Assembly (NCBI GenBank): GCA_002305915.1
Contig: DBRJ01000027.1
Coordinates: 1-64,000, forward strand
Length of the DNA: 64,000 nt
Direction: 5' to 3'
Source of the DNA: Pelotomaculum sp. UBA1371
Lineage (GTDB): Bacteria; Bacillota; Desulfotomaculia; Desulfotomaculales; Pelotomaculaceae
The notes under the pieces were generated by a model. The model saw only the letters and a program-made list of their open reading frames with translations. It was not told the DNA's origin and made no database searches. The position numbers and the translations under genes are program-made. Shown here piece after piece: positions 52,605-61,150 of this stretch; the first letter of the stretch is position 1, and every line of letters starts with the position of its first letter.

Positions 52605-53543
52605 CTGAAAAAAATACAATGGATTGTTGCCTGCAGCGCCTTTCTTCTTTACTTTCTTGCCCTAATACCAGGCAGTCAGGCGTCTCCAGGCAATACAGGC
52701 CATCTGGATCATATACAGGGGCGCACCTTGTTCCTTCAAGATCCTCATTTTACAGGCACAGATGTAATGGATCTCCAGCAGCGGCTTCAAATGCTGGGTC
52801 ACTACAAAGGAGACTTAAACGGTGTCTACGACCTGGAGACAGCCCAGGCTGTGGCCTCAGCCCAGGAATTCCTGGACCTGCACCCGGACGGCACTGTCAA
52901 CCTGTATACACTCCAGGCACTTGTTTCCGCCACCGACCAGAAGCTCTATGGAGAAAAAATACCGGCCATACCTGAACGGGTCAGCGTTATCATTGACATG
53001 GACAGACTGACCCTGACCCTCTTTAATGAAGGCGAGCCGTACAAGCAGTACCCGGTTGCCATGGGTAAATATGAGTCGCCTACACCCGTGGGTAACTGGG
53101 AAATCATTTCCAAATACATGAACCCTCCCGGCGTTATGGGCACACGCTGGCTGGGACTGAACATCCCCTATGGTCAATATGGTATCCATGGCACCAATAA
53201 TCCCGGCAGTATCGGCAGTTTTGCCAGCCACGGGTGTATCCGGATGTACAATGCCCACGTGGAAGAGATTTACCCGGCTGTTGCAGTTGGTACATCTGTA
53301 ACCATCATTGGAACACCTTTCGGGGCTCCGGGCGTCCCTCCCACCGTACTCAAACATGGAGACCGGGGACCGGGTGTTCTGGAAGTCCAGCGTTCCCTGA
53401 AAAGGCTGGGTTATCTCAAGTGGAACCCCGATGGATTCTGGGGAGAAGGCACGGAAAAGGCAGTCAAAAAATTCCGGGAAGACCACGGGCTTAAAGGCTC
53501 CAACTACGTAGACGACAAGGTCTATGAGTTACTGGGATATTAA
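52605..53543 (+). CDS. Secreted L,D-transpeptidase (YkuD) with two PG-binding domains, apparent CTG start
   Basis: Cell-wall cross-linking enzyme. With the upstream start: signal peptide KKIQWIVACSAFLLYFLA then LIPGSQA. A peptidoglycan-binding domain is at about 45-110, YkuD with HGCIRM (catalytic Cys about 211) at about 125-235, and a second peptidoglycan-binding domain at 245-312 (GVLEVQRSLKRLGYL). Without the upstream start (next candidate TTG 52728) the signal peptide is lost. The frame upstream is closed by TGA, leaving CTG 52605-52607 as the only start near GGAGG (9 bases upstream). 312 residues. Confidence 0.82.
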   Translation: MKKIQWIVACSAFLLYFLALIPGSQASPGNTGHLDHIQGRTLFLQDPHFTGTDVMDLQQRLQMLGHYKGDLNGVYDLETAQAVASAQEFLDLHPDGTVNLYTLQALVSATDQKLYGEKIPAIPERVSVIIDMDRLTLTLFNEGEPYKQYPVAMGKYESPTPVGNWEIISKYMNPPGVMGTRWLGLNIPYGQYGIHGTNNPGSIGSFASHGCIRMYNAHVEEIYPAVAVGTSVTIIGTPFGAPGVPPTVLKHGDRGPGVLEVQRSLKRLGYLKWNPDGFWGEGTEKAVKKFREDHGLKGSNYVDDKVYELLGY

Positions 53544-53551
53544 AATCAAAC

Positions 53552-53577
53552 AGCCGGGTATGACCCGGCTTACATTT
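53552..53577 (+). terminator. Terminator of the L,D-transpeptidase gene
   Basis: AGCCGGGT, 3-base loop, ACCCGGCT then TACATTTTA; modest T-run. Confidence 0.7.
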
Positions 53578-53696
53578 TAATTCGCTACAGTCCCTATGTG
53601 TTTTAATCAGTTACGGCATGCAGCACTGTAAAATATCCGCCCCTGAACCCTTGCGCCGGATAATAACAGGCATCTTTAATGATCCAATCCCCCTGT

Positions 53697-54536
53697 TCAT
53701 TCACCCAGAAAACGCAACCTGACCCTGTCTTCGATCAAGCCGCTTTTATAAGCATAATTATAAAAAGTGAGTAGCGCGTGCCGGTCGCTTTCGTCAAATT
53801 CATAGCGGATTCTTTTGAAATAATCTTTGATTACAGAAACCGGCAAAGGGCTTTTCTTCTGGGCCAGGGCAATAATTTCTGGGAGCCGGCTCATACCTAT
53901 TTTTTTGGACTCCAGAAGGGTTTTCGCCAACTCCTTTGCTTTCATCGGGTTCGCCTCAGCATAATCCCTGCGGACCACCCATATGGCATAGACCATTTTT
54001 TCCCCTGTAAATTGTTTCCAGGCATCCCCAAGGTCGGTAACCTGGTAGGGCAAATGCTTTTCCTTTACCCGCTGGTGGGCTAGAATAGCTTCATCTCCAA
54101 TTAAAAGGGCGCCGTCAGCTTTCAGCATCATCCTGTCAAAGTCCGATGGAGCGGTTTCAAACTGCACATCCACATGATAGTAGTGATCAAAAAGAATTTT
54201 GAGTAAAACAACGGAAGTGGCTGACGTTTCGGTGAGACAGACCTTCTTCCCCTCAAGTTCAGTGACCGGCATCTTGCTGAAAAACAGGATATTCGCAACA
54301 CGGCCGTCCGCACTTATGGACAGATCGGGAAGAATTAAACAACGGTCAGCATTACGGGCATATTCTATTGAGGATAGCGAAGTGACTTCCAGTTCTCCGT
54401 CTAGAAAAAGACGGTTCAAACGGGTGGGCGAACCTTTAACCAGTTCAGCTTCCAGAGGCAGAATCCCCTCTTCCAGGGCATAGTATACAGGCAGGTAATT
54501 AATGTATTCCACCTGCCCGAGGCGCAGTCCTGACAC
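53697..54536 (-). CDS. mqnA: Chorismate dehydratase (futalosine pathway)
   Basis: Converts chorismate to 3-enolpyruvylbenzoate, the first step of the futalosine menaquinone route. 279 residues of the periplasmic-binding-protein-like MqnA fold: RLGQVEYINYLPVYYALEEG, SSIEYARNADRCLILP and IGDEAILAHQ. GTG start with GGAGGG 8 bases upstream. It lies downstream of ubiA and ubiD on the same strand but separated by 440 bases, so it may have its own promoter. Confidence 0.9.
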   Translation of the reverse strand: MSGLRLGQVEYINYLPVYYALEEGILPLEAELVKGSPTRLNRLFLDGELEVTSLSSIEYARNADRCLILPDLSISADGRVANILFFSKMPVTELEGKKVCLTETSATSVVLLKILFDHYYHVDVQFETAPSDFDRMMLKADGALLIGDEAILAHQRVKEKHLPYQVTDLGDAWKQFTGEKMVYAIWVVRRDYAEANPMKAKELAKTLLESKKIGMSRLPEIIALAQKKSPLPVSVIKDYFKRIRYEFDESDRHALLTFYNYAYKSGLIEDRVRLRFLGE

Positions 54537-54978
54537 TATTAACCCTCCTCAATAATGTTCTAGATATTCCAACGCTCCACTGGTATTCGCCCAGCCGCCA
54601 TGCTAAAATCACTTACAAGCCTGGAAGAGCTGTTTTGGATTTAGCCTGGCCGGTTGCTGCTCCTGCGTCATGGGCGATTCTCCTCCACCACGGTTGTTTT
54701 CCAGGCCGTCAACCCCGAAGGATAGGGGAAACCCGGGCTGTTGCAGCCCGGCCTAATAACCTAAAGGACTTTTATCACTGACTTCTGAACATTCTTTAGG
54801 CTGCAAGTAAAAGCCCAAGATTGGTCAACCCGCATCCACTCAAACACACAAGCCAACCATTTTATAATCAGTTTAAAACCATATTAGGCCTGCCTTTAAT
54901 AAAGCGTCCGGGAAGAAAACATCTGTTCAATATTCCGGGCGTTTTCCTGCCCAGAACCCTGACAGTCCACCAACACAA
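54537..54978. other. Spacer between mqnA and ubiA with a stem-loop
   Basis: No gene is seen. A perfect stem-loop CCGGGCTG-TTG-CAGCCCGG occupies 54733-54751, without a T-run; it could end the ubiA transcript or stabilise it. Confidence 0.5.
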
Positions 54979-55839
54979 TTATAATGGGCATATAACTTCC
55001 AGGAAAGTAAATAAAAGCATAATAACACTCAGCGTCCCGTTTAAATTAAAGAAAGCGATACCGGCCTGGGAGAAATCATCCGGCTTCACAAGCAGGTGCT
55101 GGTAAATCAAAATTACAACGGCTATTACTACTCCTGCCAGGTAGAAAACTCCTGCATCCAGGATTAAGCCGGCAGCTATAAAAAACAGTGGTGCCAATAT
55201 ATGGAAAAATATGGAAATATCCAGCGCCCTCTTAATCCCGAAGCATGCCGGTATGGAATAAAGCCCTTCCCTCCGGTCAAATTCATAGTCATCACAAGCA
55301 TAAATAATATCAAAACCGGCGACCCAAAAAAGGACTCCCAACATCAGCAGTACCGGAGCCAGGTCGAAGCGTCCGGCAATGGCAATCCAGCTTCCAAGGG
55401 GCGCCAAGCCCAGAGCCGCTCCTAACAATAGGTGACAGGTCCAGGTAATGCGCTTGGTATAAGAATAAACCAGCAGCACCAGCACGGCCACCGGAAAGAG
55501 CCTGAAGGCCAGGGGGCTGAGTTGATATGAGGAATACAACAATAGACAAAAGGATAGAAAAACATAAAGCCACACTTCTGAGGCACTGAGCAATCCCCTG
55601 GGCAAAGCCCTTCCGGCTGTGCGCGGGTTTCTGGCATCAATGCGGCGGTCAATAATCCGGTTGAGAGACATGGCCGCAGTGCGGGCGCCGATCATGGCCA
55701 GGGTGATATAGAGTAAATCATGGGTTGATGGTATTTTCATTTCAGTAAGAAAAGCGCCTACATAGGCAAAGGGAAGAGCAAAGAGGGTATGCTCAAACTT
55801 GATCATGTTCAAGAAAATACCCAGCTTGCTAAAAACCAT
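54979..55839 (-). CDS. ubiA: UbiA-family prenyltransferase (menaquinone)
   Basis: Integral membrane enzyme that attaches a polyprenyl chain to the aromatic menaquinone precursor (MqnP-type). About 286 residues, eight or so membrane helices. The first Asp motif is NRIIDRRIDARNPRT and the second is YACDDYEFDRREG, both intact. ATG 55839 (GGAAG about 5 bases upstream) overlaps the ubiD stop by 11 bases. Confidence 0.9.
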   Translation of the reverse strand: MVFSKLGIFLNMIKFEHTLFALPFAYVGAFLTEMKIPSTHDLLYITLAMIGARTAAMSLNRIIDRRIDARNPRTAGRALPRGLLSASEVWLYVFLSFCLLLYSSYQLSPLAFRLFPVAVLVLLVYSYTKRITWTCHLLLGAALGLAPLGSWIAIAGRFDLAPVLLMLGVLFWVAGFDIIYACDDYEFDRREGLYSIPACFGIKRALDISIFFHILAPLFFIAAGLILDAGVFYLAGVVIAVVILIYQHLLVKPDDFSQAGIAFFNLNGTLSVIMLLFTFLEVICPL

Positions 55840-57274
55840 AACTCTTCCACTTCCCGTCAACCAGCCCTTTGACCTTCTCGCTCATCACTATATCCCCGGG
55901 CCACTGTCGTTGGTACCCCTCGGCAGGTCCTTTACGGGTGGCGTCAATGCCCATTTTGGAGCCGAAATGGGGCAGGGGTGAGGCATGATCCAGGGCGTCC
56001 AGGGGACCCTCCACAATCATGACGTCCCGGCCGGCATCTATATTGTTAAAGACGCGCCACATGACTTCTGAAACGTCCTGCACATTGACATCTTCATCTA
56101 CAACAATAATAAGCTTGGCCAGCATCATCAAGCCCAGTCCCCACAGAGCGCACATAACTTTTCTGGCATGGCCGGGGTAACGCTTTTTGATGGAAACGAT
56201 TACGCAGTTGTGGAAAACCCCCTCGGGAGGCATATTCACATCCACTATTTCGGGCAGTGTCAGCCTCATTAAAGGCAGAAAGATCCGCTCGGTAGCTTTT
56301 CCTATAAATGCGTCTTCCATCGGCGGCCGCCCCACGATAGTTGCCGGATAAATGGGTTCTTTGCGATGAGTAACACAGGTAAGGTGGAAGACAGGATACT
56401 GGTCGGCCAGGGAATAATAACCTGTATGATCACCGAAGGGTCCTTCCAGCCTGGTTTCATCGGGATCAACATAACCTTCCAGAATCACTTCGGCACGGGC
56501 CGGAACTTCCAGATCCACGGTCTCGCACTTGACCAGTTCCACCTGTTCCCTACGCAGGAAACCGGCAAAAAGCACCTCGTCAATTCCGGGCGGAAGCGGG
56601 GCTGTAGCTGCAAAGATTAAAGCCGGGTCGGCACCAAGCGCCACAGCCACAGGCATTTTTTCCGTACTACCGCGTAACCTGGCGCAGTGAGCCGCCCCAT
56701 CTTTGTGAATATGCCAGTGCATCCCGGTGGTTGTCTCATTATAAACCTGCATCCTGTACATACCGACATTCCGCCGCCCGGTTTCCGGATCCCGGGTAAA
56801 AACCAGGGGCAGGGTAATAAACGGCCCGCCATCACCGGGCCAGCACTTCAGAACGGGCAGCCCCGCCAGGGAGGGATTGTCCAAATGGACCACTTCTTTA
56901 CATGGGCCGTTTCTAACAACCTTCGGTAAATAGGATGATAGCTTTGCCAGCCTGGGAATCGTTTTCAGCTTGTCTAAAAAAGTGGTAGGCAATTCAGAAG
57001 GCTGCAGAATGGAAATCAGTTCATTTCCAATCCGGTCCAAATCCTCCACACCCAGGGCCAGCTTCATTCTTTCCATGGTCCCGAATAAATTGGTGACCAC
57101 CGGCATCTTGTAACCCTTAACATTAGCAAAGTACAGTGCCGGGCCGCCGGCCTTGACTACCCTGTCGCTGATCTCAGTTATCTCAAGCTCGGCATCGACT
57201 TCAACCGTGATTTTTTTCAGCAGTTTCCGATTTTCCAGTTCAGCTATGAAGGCGCGCAAATCAGGATATGCCAT
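55829..57274 (-). CDS. ubiD: UbiD-family decarboxylase (menaquinone)
   Basis: Prenylated-FMN-dependent decarboxylase removing a carboxyl group from the prenylated intermediate (MqnL-type). 481 residues: MYRMQVYNETTTGMHWHIHK and GPFGDHTGYYSL with the catalytic Glu region, ending GSKMGIDATRKGP. ATG 57274 with AAGGAAGGTG upstream; the longer frame to 57547 overlaps the next gene and has no support. A UbiX-type prenyltransferase for the cofactor is not in this window. Confidence 0.93.
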   Translation of the reverse strand: MAYPDLRAFIAELENRKLLKKITVEVDAELEITEISDRVVKAGGPALYFANVKGYKMPVVTNLFGTMERMKLALGVEDLDRIGNELISILQPSELPTTFLDKLKTIPRLAKLSSYLPKVVRNGPCKEVVHLDNPSLAGLPVLKCWPGDGGPFITLPLVFTRDPETGRRNVGMYRMQVYNETTTGMHWHIHKDGAAHCARLRGSTEKMPVAVALGADPALIFAATAPLPPGIDEVLFAGFLRREQVELVKCETVDLEVPARAEVILEGYVDPDETRLEGPFGDHTGYYSLADQYPVFHLTCVTHRKEPIYPATIVGRPPMEDAFIGKATERIFLPLMRLTLPEIVDVNMPPEGVFHNCVIVSIKKRYPGHARKVMCALWGLGLMMLAKLIIVVDEDVNVQDVSEVMWRVFNNIDAGRDVMIVEGPLDALDHASPLPHFGSKMGIDATRKGPAEGYQRQWPGDIVMSEKVKGLVDGKWKSYGF

Positions 57275-57380
57275 TTTGCACCTTCCTTTAAAAACACCGG
57301 TTAAAGGATATTTACCGGCGTTTAAAGATTCATACTTTATAACCAGCCTGGCTCTTAAAAATCTTTCGTTCTGCCAGGTT

Positions 57381-58157
57381 TCAAATAACCATACGCTGGG
57401 CAGGCAATCCCTGACGGTACAAGTTATTGACCAGTTTTTCCAGAAGTGTCCTCTCCTGTCCGGATGGTAACAGGGAAAGAGAGTTGTGCGCCATCCCCAG
57501 GTAAGTGGTAACGTGTTCCCTGGAGATGCCCTGTTCCAGAAGGCCATAAGCCATACCCAGGTTTAATCCGTAGTTCCGCATGGATTCCCGGACATCCGGC
57601 GGCGCGCCTGTCAGGAGGGCGCTCAGGGAGCAGCACCCGGCAAAAAGCTCTGATGTTTCTTTACGCACCACTTCGTAAAGTGCTTTTGGCGATGCAACCT
57701 GTCTGGTCAATCTCTTTCTCAGGATCCCGCCCTCATGAATCTGACAGATAATATCCGCCAGGGGGTCGAGCAGTTTGAGTATGCACGCTTCAGTCAGGAA
57801 GAAAAAAAACTTGCCATAAAGATAGTCCCCAACCAGTACCGGAAATTGGGAACCGTCCCTCGGGTCAATATTTCCCCGGTGATACTCGGAGTCGTTTTCC
57901 GTTATTCCACGGTGAACACTTGATGCCATATAAATAAACTGAATGATTCCGGCAAGAGCTATGGACTTTTCCCGGGCCAGTCCGAAAATCCGGGAAGAAA
58001 GGACTACCAGTACCGGCCGGATGTTCTTGTTGATTGAAGAAAGCTCCAAGTGTGCGTACCTTCCGAGATACCCTGATTTAATTGTTAGATGCTTTTTAAT
58101 CAAATTGTGTACTGAGACAATTTCACCCTCTATAGGAGTGATAATATTGCTTAACAT
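57381..58157 (-). CDS. Polyprenyl-diphosphate-synthase-like protein lacking both Asp-rich motifs
   Basis: 258 residues with the trans-prenyltransferase helical fold landmarks: NKNIRPVLVVLSSR (GKRxRP-like), LVGDYLYGKFFF, ETSELFAGCCSLSALLTG and YGLNLGMAY. The first Asp-rich motif region reads VHRGITENDSEYHRG in place of HDDxxD, and the second reads GLLEQGISREH in place of QxxDD. Probably non-catalytic, perhaps the small subunit of a heterodimeric heptaprenyl diphosphate synthase (HepS-like role) or regulatory. Upstream of ubiD in the menaquinone cluster, about 106 bases apart. Confidence 0.8.
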   Translation of the reverse strand: MLSNIITPIEGEIVSVHNLIKKHLTIKSGYLGRYAHLELSSINKNIRPVLVVLSSRIFGLAREKSIALAGIIQFIYMASSVHRGITENDSEYHRGNIDPRDGSQFPVLVGDYLYGKFFFFLTEACILKLLDPLADIICQIHEGGILRKRLTRQVASPKALYEVVRKETSELFAGCCSLSALLTGAPPDVRESMRNYGLNLGMAYGLLEQGISREHVTTYLGMAHNSLSLLPSGQERTLLEKLVNNLYRQGLPAQRMVI

Positions 58158-58261
58158 CTCTGCCAGGCTCCCCCTTCGTGCTATTATGTATATATTCGTT
58201 ACAGCCTCTTTATTTCCTCCTAAACAGTAATTTTTAGTAACCTGAATGAAAACTTTATCCT

Positions 58262-58304
58262 AAAAATCAGCAAGCCTTGCAACACTAGCTTCATTGCAAG
58301 GCTT
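58262..58304 (-). terminator. Terminator of speD
   Basis: AAGCCTTGCAA, 11-base loop, TTGCAAGGCTT; followed on the minus strand by ATTTTTA. Confidence 0.85.
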
Positions 58305-58343
58305 ACTAATTATTCTTTTTGTTGGTACTAATAAATATCCCTC

Positions 58344-58724
58344 CTAGAGATTTGCGGCTTCCTTCAGATAAGCTTCAGGCATGATCCCCCGTTTCATTTC
58401 TTTGGCTGTCATATTTTTAGCGCTAAAATGATCGGTCAGGTAATTACATGCATCCCAGGGATTTACTCTTTCACCACAGGTGAACACGTCCACTGCCGCG
58501 TAGCCCAGTTCCGGCCAGGTATGGATAGCGAGGTGCGATTCAGAAATTACAACCACACCGCTTACCCCTTGAGGACTGAATTTGTGGAACACACATTCTC
58601 TGACTTCAGCGCCTGCTTCCAGCGCAGCGTTTACCATAATCTCTTCAACTTTGTTAATGTCATTAAGAATGTCAAAGTCGCACCCACAAATTTCAGCCAA
58701 TACATGGCGGCCCAAATGTTTCAT
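58344..58724 (-). CDS. speD: S-adenosylmethionine decarboxylase proenzyme
   Basis: Pyruvoyl enzyme making decarboxylated SAM for spermidine. 126 residues, class 1B bacterial/archaeal size. The autocleavage site VISESHLAIHTWPE places the Ser that becomes pyruvoyl near residue 63; CGCDFD and FTCGERVNPW follow the family. ATG with AGGAGG-type site upstream. Single gene with its own promoter and terminator; spermidine synthase is not adjacent. Confidence 0.95.
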   Translation of the reverse strand: MKHLGRHVLAEICGCDFDILNDINKVEEIMVNAALEAGAEVRECVFHKFSPQGVSGVVVISESHLAIHTWPELGYAAVDVFTCGERVNPWDACNYLTDHFSAKNMTAKEMKRGIMPEAYLKEAANL

Positions 58725-58810
58725 TTATCTGCCTCCTTTTAGGACAAGATTATATGGAATTAACAAACCCCAATGTTTCCGCAAGGACTGGTCAATTCCA
58801 ACCAAATTAA

Positions 58811-58838
58811 ATTTTAGCATATTATCTTAGCTTGTCAA
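58811..58838 (-). promoter_or_regulatory. Promoter of speD
   Basis: TTGACA (58833-58838), 16-base spacer, TAAAAT (58811-58816) on the minus strand. Confidence 0.75.
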
Positions 58839-58911
58839 CAAATTTTTAAACCTGTCCACCATTGTTCTTGAATTTGCAACAATCCTTAAAAACACTTAAG
58901 AACACCAGGTT

Positions 58912-59649
58912 TTACGAAGTAACATTATTACTTAATGTACCGATTCCCCCTATTTCTACTTCTACCCTGTCACCTTTCGCTAGAGGCCCCACACCACCCG
59001 GCGTCCCTGTGAGAATGACATCGCCAGGAAGAAGGGTCATAATTTTAGATATAAAACTCACCAGTTCCGGAATACCGAAGACCAGGTTCCTGGTTGAAGA
59101 TTTTTGACTGATTACCCCGTTTAAGCGCAGGGTAACTGAAACGTCACCGGGATCCAGGTCAGTAACAATATACGGACCGAGAGGCAGAAACGTGTCAAAG
59201 GATTTAGCCCGGGTCCACTGCCCGTCCTTGCGCTGGAGATCCCTGGCAGTGACATCATTGGCGCAGGTGTAACCAAATACATATTCCCCGGCTTCCCGGC
59301 TCCCTACCTGGCTACAGGTTCTACCGATAACCACGGCCAGTTCGGCCTCATAATCTACTTGACTGCTGGAAGGCGGCAGGACTATGTTTGCACCGTGACC
59401 AATTACTGCAGAAGGCGGTTTCAGAAACAAAACAGGCTCCCGGGGTACTGCGAGTTTCAATTCCTCTGCGTGATCCCGGTAATTAATCCCCACACAAACA
59501 GCCTTCGTCGGAGTGCAAGGAGCCATCACTTCAAGTTCCTGCATTAAATAATCCCCTGCGCCGGTCTGAATACTCTGAAAAGGATCCCCGATCAGGGGGG
59601 TTACCCTGTTCCCTGTTATCTTTCCATAAAACACCTTGTTTTTATACAT
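58912..59649 (-). CDS. Fumarylacetoacetate hydrolase (FAH) family protein
   Basis: 245 residues. GINYRDHAEEL, EPVLFLKPPSAV, VDYEAELAVVIG (metal Glu), NDVTARDLQRKDGQW and TGTPGGVG are FAH-superfamily landmarks. Members are hydrolases, decarboxylases or acylpyruvases; the substrate is not deducible. ATG 59649 with GGGAG close upstream; TTG 59667 is an alternative. Single gene. Confidence 0.88.
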   Translation of the reverse strand: MYKNKVFYGKITGNRVTPLIGDPFQSIQTGAGDYLMQELEVMAPCTPTKAVCVGINYRDHAEELKLAVPREPVLFLKPPSAVIGHGANIVLPPSSSQVDYEAELAVVIGRTCSQVGSREAGEYVFGYTCANDVTARDLQRKDGQWTRAKSFDTFLPLGPYIVTDLDPGDVSVTLRLNGVISQKSSTRNLVFGIPELVSFISKIMTLLPGDVILTGTPGGVGPLAKGDRVEVEIGGIGTLSNNVTS

Positions 59650-59883
59650 ATATCTCCCAATCAGCAAATAAATAAAGACCCTCCTACTGGTAAATATTGG
59701 GTATTCCTTAAGATTACGGGTTCTCCCAGGTTAGAATCCCCTTGTTGATTCTGATTATCCAGAGACACAAGATATTCGCTTTCCGTTCAGCATTTCCCTG
59801 CAAATTTTTTAGCTTTTTTGCCTGTATGAGCATGCCGTCAAGGCCCATATAACCCAACCCGGAGCCTATCAGTCCTTTAAACA

Positions 59884-59916
59884 AAATAAAAAGTGCCGGC
59901 GTTTAACCGGCAAAAA
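59884..59916 (-). terminator. Terminator after the first Cys-rich gene
   Basis: On the minus strand GCCGG, 7-base loop, CCGGC then ACTTTTTATTTT, 6 bases after the stop. Confidence 0.7.
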
Positions 59917-59921
59917 GAGCT

Positions 59922-60110
59922 TTATTTTCTATTACTCTGGTTTGCGCAATCACCTGGCCGCCAATCTTCACAGGCTCCGTTAAATATTTGTACACAATTT
60001 ACTTCTTTAAAAACGAAAAAGATAAAGGCGGGGCAGCAACAATCAACTCTTGAATTGCAGCTTAAATCACCCATTTTTTCACTGATGGCTTCTAGAGCTT
60101 CTTTAACCAT
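59922..60110 (-). CDS. Cys-rich mini-protein 1 (tandem paralogue)
   Basis: 62 residues: an acidic helical N-terminus (MVKEALEAISEKMGDLSC), then the core VDCCCPAFIFFVFKEVNC, QIFNGACEDWRPG, and a short polar tail. Seven Cys in all, three of them consecutive (CCC). ATG with GGGAGG 7 bases upstream. About 80 bases from a paralogue on the same strand with the same core. I do not recognise the family; the pattern fits a metal- or cluster-binding peptide or a modified-peptide precursor. Confidence 0.7.
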   Translation of the reverse strand: MVKEALEAISEKMGDLSCNSRVDCCCPAFIFFVFKEVNCVQIFNGACEDWRPGDCANQSNRK

Positions 60111-60187
60111 CTTTTTTCCTCCCTTTTTTAAATACTAATTAAAAACAATATGACATACCATCTATCCAGTGAAAAGTTAATTATCTC

Positions 60188-60382
60188 TTATTTATATACA
60201 TTTTTTACACATGGACTGCCCGGTCTCCAATCTTCACAGGCTCCGTTAAATATTTGCGCGCAGTTTATTTCTTTAAAAATAAATAAGATAAAGCTAGGAC
60301 AGCAGCAATCGACAGATCTCTTACCCCTAGATGCATCGTTATCCGGCTTTTCTTTCATGACTTCTAAAATTTCTTTTTCCAC
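60188..60382 (-). CDS. Cys-rich mini-protein 2 (tandem paralogue)
   Basis: 64 residues sharing VDCCCPxF, FKExNC, QIFNGACEDWRPG with mini-protein 1; the N-terminal 22 residues and the tail differ. The nucleotide sequences of the cores are close, so the duplication is fairly recent. GTG 60382 has GGGGGG about 8 bases upstream; a TTG at 60403 is part of that site. Confidence 0.7.
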   Translation of the reverse strand: MEKEILEVMKEKPDNDASRGKRSVDCCCPSFILFIFKEINCAQIFNGACEDWRPGSPCVKNVYK

Positions 60383-60661
60383 TATACATCCCCCCTCTCT
60401 CAATTATTTTCAAAACTAGATTTTTTTACATAATATGAGTTATTATCTCAAATATCTACTTGCTTCGCAGTAAATATTAAAAGTAAAATTTTCCATAGCA
60501 GCTAATTAGTTGTTTTGGGCAGAGGCGCAATGCTCTACCGGTATTACATATATTCATTCTATACATTAAGGAAAGAGAGATGAAAAACATGAAAAGCTGA
60601 ATCCCATTTTGGAACAGATTTTACCCGGGAAAAATTATTTGTGGGGCAGGAAAATGATTAC
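60383..60661. other. AT-rich spacer
   Basis: No gene seen on either strand. It separates the mini-protein pair from the ferredoxin group. Confidence 0.5.
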
Positions 60662-60704
60662 AAAAAAAACACCTCCTTATCCCATGTACAAGGGGTGTTT
60701 TTTT
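60662..60704 (-). terminator. Terminator after the 46-residue gene
   Basis: AACACCCCTT and AAGGAGGTGTT pair on the minus strand, followed by T8. Confidence 0.85.
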
Positions 60705-60710
60705 GCTAAT

Positions 60711-60851
60711 TTATTTATTCTTTTTTGCGTTTCTCTCCAGGGGCCGGGTCTTATGGAACTGTTCAGCCATACGTATTTTGAACTCCTCTATTTCCAGAGT
60801 ACCGGCTGGATTGGCATTAATACTGATTTTTTTCTTGTCCCCTTTTCCCAA
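60711..60851 (-). CDS. Small basic protein downstream of ferredoxin (46 residues)
   Basis: TTG start at 60851 with GGGAGG about 8 bases upstream. Contains INANPAGTLEIEEFKIRM and a Lys/Arg-rich tail (RPLERNAKKNK). Unrecognised. It follows the ferredoxin gene by 41 bases and is closed by a good terminator, so the two are probably one transcript. Confidence 0.65.
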   Translation of the reverse strand: MGKGDKKKISINANPAGTLEIEEFKIRMAEQFHKTRPLERNAKKNK

Positions 60852-60892
60852 ACTTTACACCTCCCGGAAAGCGCACTGCCTTGTTCAATGTA

Positions 60893-61081
60893 CTATTCTT
60901 CGCTTATAGCACTGGTTGGGCAGGATTCCACGGCTTCATGAGCCTGTTCCTCCAATTCCGACGGTACTTCTTCTACTATATTGTGGGCTTTGTCATCCTC
61001 GTTCCAGTCAAATACATCCGGGCATAAATCAATACAGGCACCACAGCTGATACATAATTCCTGATCAACTTCTACTCGCAA
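60893..61081 (-). CDS. Ferredoxin, monocluster
   Basis: 62 residues: CISCGACIDLC then, near the C-terminus, SCPTSAI, the pattern of [4Fe-4S] (or [3Fe-4S]) ferredoxins of the Thermotoga/Clostridia monocluster type. Strongly acidic. GTG or ATG at 61081 with a strong purine-rich site upstream. Adjacent to frd/sdh genes, a plausible electron partner. Confidence 0.9.
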   Translation of the reverse strand: MRVEVDQELCISCGACIDLCPDVFDWNEDDKAHNIVEEVPSELEEQAHEAVESCPTSAISEE

Positions 61082-61150
61082 GTATTACACCCCCTGTCAA
61101 ATTATAAACAGCTATAGTTTGGCTAAAAAGGCATAAATTATGTACCGGTT

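Noticed and set aside
60609..60941. 110-codon plus-strand frame
   Set aside because: Antisense to the 46-residue gene and the ferredoxin end, crosses a terminator, and lacks a usable start signal.
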